The notes under the pieces are model-generated. The model was not told the origin of the DNA and made no database searches. It saw nothing but the letters and a program-made list of their open reading frames with translations. Position numbers and translations under genes: made by a program. 17,570 nt of DNA from JAWXBK01 sp034439975. GTDB taxonomy: Bacteria; Pseudomonadota; Alphaproteobacteria; Dongiales; Dongiaceae. Every line of letters begins with the position of its first letter. Position 1 is the first letter of the stretch. Location: the NCBI GenBank assembly GCA_034439975.1, contig JAWXBK010000012.1, positions 1 through 17,570 of the forward strand. Direction: 5' to 3'. Of the stretch, positions 1 through 7,043 are shown piece after piece.

Positions 1-436
1 CGATGCCGGCATTGTAGCCCAGGTCGTTCAGCAGCATCTGCATGTTGCGAACGGAAAAGGCCACCGAACCGGTTCCAGTATTGCCTGGCTGCCACTTCTC
101 GGCCATCGCCTGCGCTTCGGCGATCTGCGTGGTGGTCATGCGCGACTCTAAGCGCGCACGCGCCTGGTTTGCGCGATCGTGACCCCACGATGCCGCCATG
201 TTGTACCACATGTGTGCTTTGACGTAGTTCTGTGCGACACCGTCGCCCTGGGCATACATCTCGCCCATCATAAATTGTGACGCGGCATCGCCGGCATTGG
301 CGGACAGTTCGAAGTCTGCGAATGCAGTCTGGTAGTCGCCCTCCTCATAGGACTGCATGGCGGTACTGTAGCTGGCGAGCGCAAGGGCGGGTGCCGAAAC
401 AATCAGGGCAGCTGCCAGCGCAAAGGAACGGATCAT
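1..436 (-). CDS. Sel1-repeat / peptidoglycan-binding secreted protein (5' part, runs off left edge)
   Basis: The start is the ATG at 434-436, preceded by an AAAGG-type ribosome site. The 145 visible residues begin with a signal peptide (MIRSFALAAALIVSAPALALA), so the protein is probably exported. Residues about 25-95 form Sel1-like/TPR helices (YEEGDYQTAFADFELSANAGDAA, then MGEMYAQGDGV and KAHMWYNMAASWGH). A charged helix follows. The last visible residues (VRNMQMLLNDLGYNAGI) match the opening of a peptidoglycan-binding domain (PG_binding_1). Sel1 repeats are protein-interaction modules, and the PG-binding domain suggests the protein works at the cell wall. The exact role is unknown. The C-terminus lies outside the window. 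Confidence 0.85.
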   Translation of the reverse strand, partial: MIRSFALAAALIVSAPALALASYSTAMQSYEEGDYQTAFADFELSANAGDAASQFMMGEMYAQGDGVAQNYVKAHMWYNMAASWGHDRANQARARLESRMTTTQIAEAQAMAEKWQPGNTGTGSVAFSVRNMQMLLNDLGYNAGI

Positions 437-511
437 GATAATACCTTTCGTGATGTGTCAGCCCGCGCGAGCAAGCGCGAGTAACGATGAGGCCGCCGCG
501 TCCTTCTGTCG

Positions 512-524
512 GGTATCCGATACC
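512..524. promoter_or_regulatory. 13-bp palindrome upstream of the Sel1 gene (candidate operator)
   Basis: GGTATC-C-GATACC is a perfect inverted repeat with 6-bp arms about one central base, roughly 76 bases upstream of the Sel1-gene start codon. A direct repeat GCGCGAG-CAA-GCGCGAG (465-481) lies between it and the gene. The symmetry suits binding of a dimeric regulator, but no regulator is identified. Confidence 0.25.
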
Positions 525-875
525 GAAACATGGTGCGCGACGATCCTCGCTGGAATTTTTACTACAAGGATCTAAACCCAATTCTCGAGCGGGGGTTCCC
601 CAGCATTCGCAATCAGGTCAGCAGGACATCTAATCTAGCCGGTCGCGATACCGTCGAGAGTCCCGCATTGCACAGCGGGATCGTCGGTGGGGCCCAGCAT
701 CCGGCCCGATTCCGCGGCCTCTGAATGCTGCGTGGTACTTTGATGCTTGGGGATCCAACGATTGTGGCTTCGGAACTGAAGGCCAGGCGGCGCGTCCGTG
801 ACCACATCGGCACGGCGCGGTTCGGCCCCGTTCCTGCTGCACTGCCAAAGCGGCAAGCGTTTTGGTTCAAATCGC

Positions 876-894
876 CTCCGGTCATCGTCCGGAG
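876..894 (-). terminator. Possible weak terminator hairpin after the GMC gene
   Basis: CTCCGG (876-881) pairs with CCGGAG (889-894) across a 7-base loop, 38 bases beyond the GMC stop on the minus strand. It is followed on that strand by GCGATTTG, with no real T run. The position fits a transcript end, but the hairpin is weak as an intrinsic terminator. Confidence 0.3.
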
Positions 895-931
895 CGTCGC
901 GTCGTCCTTTATTAGTCGGCCGGAACTTAAC

Positions 932-2563
932 TTAATCGACTGGCGCCGCCGAGGGCGGCAGCGGCGTCCGGCCCGCAACGGCATCGGCGAGTTTCTCGGC
1001 GAGCATGATGACCGGTGCGTTGAGATTCGCTGTCACATTGTTCGGCATGATCGAGGCATCGATCACGCGCAGCGCCTCGACGCCGTGTACGCGCCCCTGG
1101 TGATCGGTCACCGAATCCTCGCCGCTGCCCATGCGGCAGCTCGAGGTCGGGTGATACTCGGTCGATCCGACGGTACGGATCCAGGCGAGGATTTCGGCAT
1201 CCGACTGGACCGGTGCCCCCGGCGTCAGTTCCTCGCCGCGCAATTCGTCCCAGGCGCGCTGGGCCGCCATGTCGCGCGTCCGCCGCACGCCGTCGATCAT
1301 CTCGCGTCGGTCGCTTTCGGCTTCCATGAAATTGAAACGGATCGTCGGATGGTCGGCGGGGTTCGCCGATTTCAGTTTGACCCAGCCGCGGCTCGCCGGG
1401 CGCATGATGCCCATCGAATACATGAAACCTTCGGCAAAATTGCTCGACGATGCGCCGACGAAGGCGCAGAGCGCATAAAACTCGTGCTGGATGTTCACGT
1501 AGGGCACGTCGTCCGAGCTTTTGAAGAAGCAGCCGGTCTCACAGAAATTCGTGGTACCCAGTCCGTTATGGAACAGCAACCATTGCAACCCGATGCGCCA
1601 GCGCGCGAGCCGGGTCGAGATCTGTCGTGCGACCGAAACCGGTTTGCGCGCCGCATACTGGATCGGCACCGTCATGTGATCTTCGAGATGCTGCCCGACC
1701 GCCGGCACATGCGCGAGCAGCGGAACATCGTGCGCGGCGAGATGCTGTGCATCGCCGATGCCGGAGAGCAGCAAGGTCTGCGGCGAGTTGATCGCGCCAC
1801 CGCAGAGGATTACCTCGCGCTCGGCCTCGGCGCGATGGACGCTGCCGTGTTGCGCATAGTCGATGCCGACCGCGCGCTTGCCCGAAAAGACGACGCGATG
1901 CACGAGTGCGCCCATCTCGAGCGTGAGGTTCGGGCGTGCGAGAACTGGGCGTAGATAGCCGGCGGCCGTGCTCCAGCGCCGGCCGTTCCGGGTGAAGCTC
2001 TGCGCGATATGAAAACCCTCATGCTGCTGGCCGTTCTGGTCGTCGGTGAATGGATAGCCGGCCTGCAAACCCGATTCGATGAATGTGCGGTCGAGCACGT
2101 TGGTGGCGGGGCAGGTCTCGATATGTTGCGGCCCGTCGCCGCCGCGATACTCGCTGGCGCCGCGATCGAAGGTCTCCATCTTGCGGAAATAGGGCAGGCA
2201 ATGGGCGAAGGACCAATCAGCCAAGCCCTGTTCGGCCCAGCCGTCATAGTCGCGCGGGTTGCCGCGATTTGCGACCATGCCGTTGATCGACGAGGAGCCG
2301 CCGATCACCCGGCCGCGCTGTTCCTGGACGATGCGATTGTCGAGATGTGGCTCGGCCTCGGTCTTGTAGTCCCAGATCAGTTTTGGATTGCGCGCGGCGA
2401 GCGCGGCCGACGCCGGCATATGGATGAACAGATGGCGGTCGTGGCCGCCAGCCTCAAGCAGCAGGACGCGGATGTTCGGATCTTCGGTCAGGCGGTTCGC
2501 CATGACGCAGCCGGCCGTGCCGGCCCCCACGACGATGTAGTCGTAACGCTTCCGCTCTGCCAT
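932..2563 (-). CDS. GMC-family FAD-dependent oxidoreductase, choline dehydrogenase-like
   Basis: This 543-residue flavoenzyme is predicted to oxidise an alcohol (choline or a related primary alcohol) using FAD. The N-terminal Rossmann motif is YIVVGAGTAGCVMANRL (GxGxxG at 13-18), with the ribose-binding acidic end LLLEAGG near 37. GMC signature 1 is RGRVIGGSSSINGM (83-96) and signature 2 is GGAINSPQTLLLSGIG (255-270). The catalytic His is H471 in EYHPTSSCRMG, and the partner Asn is N515 in TANLNAP, the His/Asn pair of choline oxidase-type enzymes. Length and flow resemble BetA throughout, but there is no betB, betI or transporter next to it, so choline is not certain. The ATG at 2563 is chosen because the FAD motif begins a few residues later. 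The same frame stays open further upstream only as antisense of the neighbouring gene. Confidence 0.88.
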   Translation of the reverse strand: MAERKRYDYIVVGAGTAGCVMANRLTEDPNIRVLLLEAGGHDRHLFIHMPASAALAARNPKLIWDYKTEAEPHLDNRIVQEQRGRVIGGSSSINGMVANRGNPRDYDGWAEQGLADWSFAHCLPYFRKMETFDRGASEYRGGDGPQHIETCPATNVLDRTFIESGLQAGYPFTDDQNGQQHEGFHIAQSFTRNGRRWSTAAGYLRPVLARPNLTLEMGALVHRVVFSGKRAVGIDYAQHGSVHRAEAEREVILCGGAINSPQTLLLSGIGDAQHLAAHDVPLLAHVPAVGQHLEDHMTVPIQYAARKPVSVARQISTRLARWRIGLQWLLFHNGLGTTNFCETGCFFKSSDDVPYVNIQHEFYALCAFVGASSSNFAEGFMYSMGIMRPASRGWVKLKSANPADHPTIRFNFMEAESDRREMIDGVRRTRDMAAQRAWDELRGEELTPGAPVQSDAEILAWIRTVGSTEYHPTSSCRMGSGEDSVTDHQGRVHGVEALRVIDASIMPNNVTANLNAPVIMLAEKLADAVAGRTPLPPSAAPVD

Positions 2564-2675
2564 CCGTCCCTCGTCGAATCGTCGTTCGGCCCCGCTGTGC
2601 GCGTATTTCGCCCGTTTTGCCGCCGCTTGCAAAGCGCTACATAGGCGGAAGACAGGACAACCGGGCAATCGACCG

Positions 2676-3389
2676 ATGGCGGGGCCGTTCGACGATGTGG
2701 CGCTGGTGCTCTGCTCGCATGGCATCGCCGGCGGGCCTGGGGCGGCCGTGGACCATGTACAACGCTTGCGCTCGGCCGGCTTCAGGGAGGTCGCCGCGGC
2801 CTGCCTGAATGGATCGCCCGCGCTTGCCGCGACCCTCGATGCGACGACGGCGTCGCGGATCGTCCTGGTGCCGTTCCTGATGGCCGCGGGCCGGGCTTTC
2901 AACGTCGTCCTGCCGGATCGGCTGGCGGCGGCCCGGCGGCGCGGTGACGTGCGAGTCGCGGCCCCCGTCGGAACCCATCCCGACATCGCCAGGCTGGCCG
3001 ACACGCTTGCCACGGAGGCGCTGGCGCAGCGCGGCTGGCGGGCCGACGAGGCGCTGCTGCTGCTGGTCGCCCATGGCACGACGCGCGATCCCCAATCGGG
3101 CGAAGCGGCACGCGATCATGTGCGGGCAATCCTGGCTGCGGGGCGCTTCGCGGCGGTCGAAGCGGGATATCTCGACGAGCCCCCGGCGATTTCCGATTTG
3201 CTCGTCGGCCGGCGAGTCGCACATGCCGTGGGGATCGGCCTTTTCGCCGATGCGGGCCCTCATGGGGCGGGCGATGCGGCGGCCCCCTTCACGGCCGATC
3301 CGGCGGCGGTCTATGCCGGGCCGCTTGGCCTCGATTCGCGTTTGACCGCCATCGTGCTGGCGCGGGTGACCGAAGCGCTCGGCCCCTGA
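2676..3389 (+). CDS. CbiX/sirohydrochlorin chelatase-like protein, two tandem domains
   Basis: This 237-residue protein is made of two CbiX-type halves. Each begins with the family's SHG/AHG strand: LVLCSHGIAGGPG (H15) and LLLVAHGTTRDPQSGEAA (H133). CbiX proteins insert Co, Fe or Ni into tetrapyrroles, using a second His from a GxH motif. The C-terminal half keeps this motif (ADAGPHGAGD, H196). The N-terminal half has MAAGRAFNVV, where the His is missing, so only the second half looks able to bind metal. No cobalamin or siroheme genes adjoin it, and the substrate is unknown. It is divergent from the GMC gene across 112 bases. CbiX-like fold assignment is firm; chelatase activity is not. Confidence 0.8.
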   Translation: MAGPFDDVALVLCSHGIAGGPGAAVDHVQRLRSAGFREVAAACLNGSPALAATLDATTASRIVLVPFLMAAGRAFNVVLPDRLAAARRRGDVRVAAPVGTHPDIARLADTLATEALAQRGWRADEALLLLVAHGTTRDPQSGEAARDHVRAILAAGRFAAVEAGYLDEPPAISDLLVGRRVAHAVGIGLFADAGPHGAGDAAAPFTADPAAVYAGPLGLDSRLTAIVLARVTEALGP

Positions 3390-3497
3390 GCGCTTTGCGT
3401 TATGCACGAGCATGGCTCGAACGGCGCGCGGCTGGTATCTATGCAGAGCCGGCAGGGCGGGCCAACACGCCCGGCGGACAAACAGGGGTGACGGAAC

Positions 3498-4544
3498 ATG
3501 ATTTTTGAACACATCCGCAACGCGGCGGTGCCCTGTCGCGCGCTACTGATCGCTGTCGCGTTCGTCGGGCTTGCCCTGGCGCGACCAGCCTCTGCGGAAG
3601 AGCTGATCGTCTATGGCTCGACGCCGGCCGACGAATGGGCTGTCTACAAGGCGGCCTTCGAGGCGGAGAATCCTGATATCACGCTGACGCATTTCAGCGA
3701 TGCGAGCGGCATCATCATTGCGCGCATTCTGGCCGAGCGCTCGGCACCGAAAGCCGATGTCATTTTCGACATGCCGGCGACCGGTATTCTTACACTGGTT
3801 GAAGAAGGGCTGATCGAGCCCTACGCGCCGGCGGGTCTCGCCGAGATCGACGCGCGCCTGATCGACAAACATGATCCGCCGCACTGGTTTGCGTTCTCGG
3901 GCTATGCGGCTTTGGTCTGCTACAACCGCGAAGAAGGCGCGGTCCGCAACATTCCACCGCCGACGAGCTGGCGGGATCTCGCCGATCCCATCTATCGCGG
4001 CCAGATCACCATGTCCGATCCGAATTCGTCGGGCACCGGCATGATGATGGTGGCGGGCATTCTCGCCACGTTCGGCGAAGAGGAAGGCTGGGCTTTTCTC
4101 GACCGGCTGCACGAGAACATCGCGTTCTATACCCATAGCGGCAGCAAACCCTGCAAGCTCGCCGGTGCGGGCGAGTACACGATCGGCCTTTCGAACGAGA
4201 GCGCGCCGATCCGCGAGATCAAGGGCGGCGCTCCGATCGATCCGGTCGTTCCCGAAGAAGGCATGTTCTGGGAGATCGCCTCGGTCGGCATGGTGAAGGG
4301 CACCGACAATCAAGATGCGGCGAAGCGGTTCCTCGACTGGGCATCGTCGCGCGGCGCCAATGCGTTGTTCGCCGATCACTGGTCGATCGTCGCAATTCGC
4401 GACCTGGCAGAGCCGCGCCCCTATCTGCCGGAGAATTTCCTCGACCGCCTGCAGGTGATCGATTTCCAGTGGGTGGCGGATAATCGCGAGCGGATCGGCG
4501 AGGAATGGCAGCGCCGGTACGCGACCAAGGTCGAACCGGAATAA
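3498..4544 (+). CDS. Periplasmic binding protein, 2-aminoethylphosphonate ABC transporter type (copy 1)
   Basis: This 348-residue secreted binding protein has a signal peptide with a hydrophobic core ALLIAVAFVGLALA and likely cleavage after PASA (residue 33). The mature part is a type-2 periplasmic fold of the iron/aminoethylphosphonate family. It opens ELIVYGSTPADEW, and family hallmarks follow: NSSGTG, FYTHSGSKPCKLAGAGEY and a C-terminal VADNRERIGEEWQRRY. These blocks match remembered 2-aminoethylphosphonate binding proteins (PhnS/AepX-like), which capture the phosphonate for import. The ligand here is inferred. A second copy follows 35 bases downstream. No permease or ATPase gene is in the window, so the pair probably feeds a transporter encoded elsewhere. 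An AGGGG element lies 9 bases before the ATG. Confidence 0.82.
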   Translation: MIFEHIRNAAVPCRALLIAVAFVGLALARPASAEELIVYGSTPADEWAVYKAAFEAENPDITLTHFSDASGIIIARILAERSAPKADVIFDMPATGILTLVEEGLIEPYAPAGLAEIDARLIDKHDPPHWFAFSGYAALVCYNREEGAVRNIPPPTSWRDLADPIYRGQITMSDPNSSGTGMMMVAGILATFGEEEGWAFLDRLHENIAFYTHSGSKPCKLAGAGEYTIGLSNESAPIREIKGGAPIDPVVPEEGMFWEIASVGMVKGTDNQDAAKRFLDWASSRGANALFADHWSIVAIRDLAEPRPYLPENFLDRLQVIDFQWVADNRERIGEEWQRRYATKVEPE

Positions 4545-4579
4545 CGCCCGTCATTGGCGACAGATCGAAAGAACCGAAC

Positions 4580-5614
4580 ATGGTATTCAGGATGCGTTAT
4601 GGCGCTGCGATCGCGCTGCTGAGCGGGCTGGTTCTCGTCGCGCAGGGCGCAACCGCTGAGGAACCGACGACGCTGACCGTATACAGCACGCTGACCTTCG
4701 AGGTTTTCTCGAAGTATCAGGCGGCATTCGAGGCGGCGAATCCCGATATCAAGATCAGCCATGTCCATGACAGCGGCGGTGTCGTCATGGCGCGGCTGCT
4801 GGCCGAACGCGACAATCCGCAGGCGGACGTGATCTGGGATCTGCAGGCAACCAGCGTGATCGTGCTGGCCGACGAGGGTCTGCTCGAACCCTACGCGCCG
4901 GCCGGTCTTGCCGATCTCGATCCGCGCCTGGTCGACGGGCGCGATCCGCCGGCCTGGTTCGGTTATTCCGGTTATGCCGGCCTTGCCTGCTACAACCGGG
5001 TCGAGGGCGCGGCACTCGGCATTCCGGCGCCGGTTTCCTGGGCGGATCTGGCCGATCCGATCTATCGCGGCCGGGTCACCATGCCGAGTCCGGCTCTGTC
5101 GGGCACCGGATTCATGATCGTCGCCGGCTTCCTCGAGCTCATGGGCGAGGAAGAAGGCTGGGCGTTTCTCGATCGGCTGCACGAGAACATCGCGTTCTAC
5201 ACGCATGGCGGCGCCAAGCCATGCAAACTGGTCGGCGCAGGCGAGCATGTCGTCGGGCTTTCCTACGAGAATGCCGTCGTGCAGTTGCAGGCGAGCGGTG
5301 CGCCGGTCGATATCGTGCTGCCGACCGAAGGGATCTTCTGGGAGATCGGCGCGGTTGCCATCATGCGCGGCACCGACGAGCCGGAAGCGGCACGGCGCCT
5401 GCTCGACTGGACCGCATCGCCCGAAGCGATGGCGCTCTATGCCGAAGACTGGCCGATCGTCGCGATGCCCGGTGTGGCGAAAGTGCTGCCGGGCCTGCCT
5501 GACGATTTTGTCGACCGGCTGGTCGACAGCGATTTCGAATGGATCGCCGCCAATCGCGAGCGGATCATCGCGGAGTGGGAGCGACGGTACGGTTCGAAGA
5601 CCGAATCGGAGTGA
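4580..5614 (+). CDS. Periplasmic binding protein, 2-aminoethylphosphonate ABC transporter type (copy 2)
   Basis: This 344-residue paralogue of the preceding gene has a signal peptide that ends at ATA (residue 26), before EEPTTLTVYS. The mature regions of the two copies align without gaps over 313 residues, with 182 identities by my hand count (58%). The block WAFLDRLHENIAFYTH is unchanged. Ligand-pocket-like segments differ between copies (NSSGTG versus ALSGTG; SNESAPIRE versus SYENAVVQL), which hints at different ligands or affinities. The frame stays open upstream of 4580, but starting there would put about 25 polar residues before the signal peptide, so the ATG at 4580 is preferred. Its stop lies 6 bases from the convergent stop of the ATP-grasp gene. 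Confidence 0.82.
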   Translation: MVFRMRYGAAIALLSGLVLVAQGATAEEPTTLTVYSTLTFEVFSKYQAAFEAANPDIKISHVHDSGGVVMARLLAERDNPQADVIWDLQATSVIVLADEGLLEPYAPAGLADLDPRLVDGRDPPAWFGYSGYAGLACYNRVEGAALGIPAPVSWADLADPIYRGRVTMPSPALSGTGFMIVAGFLELMGEEEGWAFLDRLHENIAFYTHGGAKPCKLVGAGEHVVGLSYENAVVQLQASGAPVDIVLPTEGIFWEIGAVAIMRGTDEPEAARRLLDWTASPEAMALYAEDWPIVAMPGVAKVLPGLPDDFVDRLVDSDFEWIAANRERIIAEWERRYGSKTESE

Positions 5615-5620
5615 TCGCGG

Positions 5621-6556
5621 TTAATGCGCGCCGGTTGGTTCGTCGAATGTGATCCGGCGGCCGTCGTCCGGCACGTCGATCGCTTCCATCGCTTCGATGT
5701 AGCGGCCGATCGCCTTGCGGTAGGCAGGGCCACGCGGGGAATCGTCGCTTCGGAGCGCCGCGCCCGACGTGCGCCCGATGATCGTCGGATTGCTGTTGAT
5801 CTCGAAGACCTGAACCTCTCCGTCGATCACCGCGTAATCGATCCGGCCATAGTCGATGTTCGCCAGATCGAACACACGCATCAGCAGATCCCGATGCGGA
5901 TTGGCATCGAGATAGGCCGCTTCCTCGGCGGCCAGTTCGGGCGTTTGGAGTTCCGGCCGCTTCACGACCCATTTCGTCGCCGCAAGGACCTGGCGCGGAA
6001 CGAACCGATCGGCGACGCGGAAGCCGGCGTATTTTTTATAGACACCCTGCGCATCGGCGTAGTGCTCGTACTCGACGATTACTTTGTCGCCCGGCCAGAC
6101 CGGCTCGGCGCGCAACCGTGCGAGTTCGGCGTCGAGCGCGGCCTGATCGGCCAGAAGCTCCGTCTTCGCGCCCTCATGGTCGAAGGCCGAGCGGACGAAC
6201 ACCGGAAACCGTTTCGGCTTGCGATGCTCGGTCATCATATAGGCATCGAACCGGTTGATACCTTCCTCGTGAAGCTTGCGCAGCAGATCGTAGCGCCTGA
6301 GCGAGAGGACCGGATGGTTGAGCGTGGGGGCTCCGGCGGCGCGGATCGTCTTCCAGCGCTTCAACAGCTCCATCGATTGCGAGCCGCTCATCCGGTCGAC
6401 ATCGGAGAACACGAAAGTGCCGAACGGCAGGAATTTAAGCCTTAAAAAATCCTTGTAGGTCACCACCTCGACCCGCTCGTCAAGCTTCTGCCCGGGCCCG
6501 GCAAGGAAATCCCGCATCGTGTAGAGATGCTTCGCGGTGACGAGATAGTAGATCAT
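5621..6556 (-). CDS. ATP-grasp-like protein of unknown substrate
   Basis: This 311-residue soluble protein has no signal peptide or membrane segment. Its order of segments resembles ATP-grasp ligases: an N-terminal region with FSDVDRMSG (50-58), RFPVFVRSAF near 116-125 (the usual Lys/Arg-bearing nucleotide strand), VIVEYEH (159-165), and the C-terminal metal-binding strand IDYGRIDYAVIDGEVQVFEINSNPTI (234-259). E252, N254 and N256 sit where ATP-grasp enzymes hold Mg-ATP. Such enzymes form amide or thioester bonds through acyl phosphates. No acceptor domain or pathway partner is recognisable. It is divergent from the dimethylformamidase-like operon across 163 bases, so shared regulation is possible. 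Fold assignment is by motif only. Confidence 0.65.
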   Translation of the reverse strand: MIYYLVTAKHLYTMRDFLAGPGQKLDERVEVVTYKDFLRLKFLPFGTFVFSDVDRMSGSQSMELLKRWKTIRAAGAPTLNHPVLSLRRYDLLRKLHEEGINRFDAYMMTEHRKPKRFPVFVRSAFDHEGAKTELLADQAALDAELARLRAEPVWPGDKVIVEYEHYADAQGVYKKYAGFRVADRFVPRQVLAATKWVVKRPELQTPELAAEEAAYLDANPHRDLLMRVFDLANIDYGRIDYAVIDGEVQVFEINSNPTIIGRTSGAALRSDDSPRGPAYRKAIGRYIEAMEAIDVPDDGRRITFDEPTGAH

Positions 6557-6649
6557 GGGGCCGATCTTTCCGGGCTTTGCCCGACGTCTTCTGCCCCTAT
6601 CCTCTAAACGATCTGAAACCGCCTGTCATGAGCGACGGCAGCACGCCAC

Positions 6650-6673
6650 TGGCGGGCTCGCGCGCTCCCGCCA
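6650..6673. promoter_or_regulatory. Inverted repeat in the divergent ATP-grasp/DMFase intergenic region
   Basis: TGGCGGG (6650-6656) and CCCGCCA (6667-6673) are perfect 7-bp arms around a 10-base GC-rich centre. The repeat lies about 46 bases before the small-subunit start and about 94 bases before the divergent ATP-grasp start. It could be an operator for a dimeric regulator or an RNA hairpin in the leader. No regulator gene adjoins it. Confidence 0.3.
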
Positions 6674-6710
6674 TGGTCGCTAGTATGCGCGTCGTTGTGC
6701 GATGGCGACC

Positions 6711-6715
6711 GGAGG
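6711..6715 (+). promoter_or_regulatory. Ribosome binding site that sets the small-subunit start
   Basis: GGAGG lies 4 bases before the ATG at 6720. The in-frame ATG at 6702 has no such site upstream and would place this GGAGG inside the coding region, so 6720 is the better start. Confidence 0.65.
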
Positions 6716-6719
6716 CGGC

Positions 6720-7040
6720 ATGTACCGGATTACCGACTCGGATGCGGCGCTGCTGGCCGAGTATCGGCGCGTGCCGAAGAAGCATCACAGCCTCGAGCTC
6801 CGGCGACTGCTCAACCGGCTGCGGATCGAGCCGATGGAAGGCAAGATCGTCATCTGCGTGCATGAGCCACATCGATCCTGGTTCCTGGCGCGTATGGGCG
6901 AGAAACGCGGCGAGCCGGTCCAGCCGCTCGACAATCGCCTGTTCACGAAACTGGCCGATGCGGAGTGGGTGCTGCTCAAGCTGCGCTGGGAAAAACATAG
7001 CGGCCGTCCGTTTCCGGCCGGGCTCGGCGACGAAGGCTAG
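6720..7040 (+). CDS. N,N-dimethylformamidase-type small (alpha) subunit
   Basis: This 106-residue protein is the partner of the large subunit that begins 3 bases after its stop. From memory, the Paracoccus/Alcaligenes DMFase light chain (132 residues) aligns without gaps to the segment LELRRLLNRLRIEPMEGK through RMGEKRGEPVQPLDNRLF and AEWVLLKLRW. This protein lacks about 25 N-terminal residues relative to it. In DMFase the light chain forms an alpha2beta2 enzyme with the iron-bearing heavy chain. It has no signal peptide and is probably cytoplasmic. The fit rests on weak residue similarity plus the exact gene order expected for DMFase, so the subunit role is likely but not proven. Confidence 0.72.
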   Translation: MYRITDSDAALLAEYRRVPKKHHSLELRRLLNRLRIEPMEGKIVICVHEPHRSWFLARMGEKRGEPVQPLDNRLFTKLADAEWVLLKLRWEKHSGRPFPAGLGDEG

Positions 7041-7043
7041 GGC

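Larger units (their letters stand above)
437..931. other. Gene-free stretch with palindromes and hairpins
   Basis: About 500 bases lie between the start of the Sel1 gene and the stop of the GMC gene, both on the minus strand. Short open frames exist on both strands, but none shows a ribosome site, a recognisable domain or a coherent composition. Visible structure consists of a 13-bp palindrome (512-524), a 7-bp direct repeat with a 10-base period (465-481), a hairpin TCCCGC/GCGGGA (661-680) and a hairpin CTCCGG/CCGGAG (876-894). It probably holds the Sel1 gene promoter and the GMC transcript end. No RNA gene was recognised. Confidence 0.5.

Noticed and set aside
530..984. Small open frames on both strands in the 437-931 gap
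   Set aside because: Neither the 64-codon plus-strand frame nor the minus-strand frames has a ribosome site, domain or plausible composition.
725..1954. A 409-codon plus-strand open frame over the GMC gene
   Set aside because: It is a shadow of the GMC reading frame, with no motif and no ribosome site.
2564..3079. A 172-codon N-terminal extension of the GMC oxidoreductase
   Set aside because: The FAD-binding motif begins right after the ATG at 2563. The extension is antisense to the CbiX-like gene and low in complexity.
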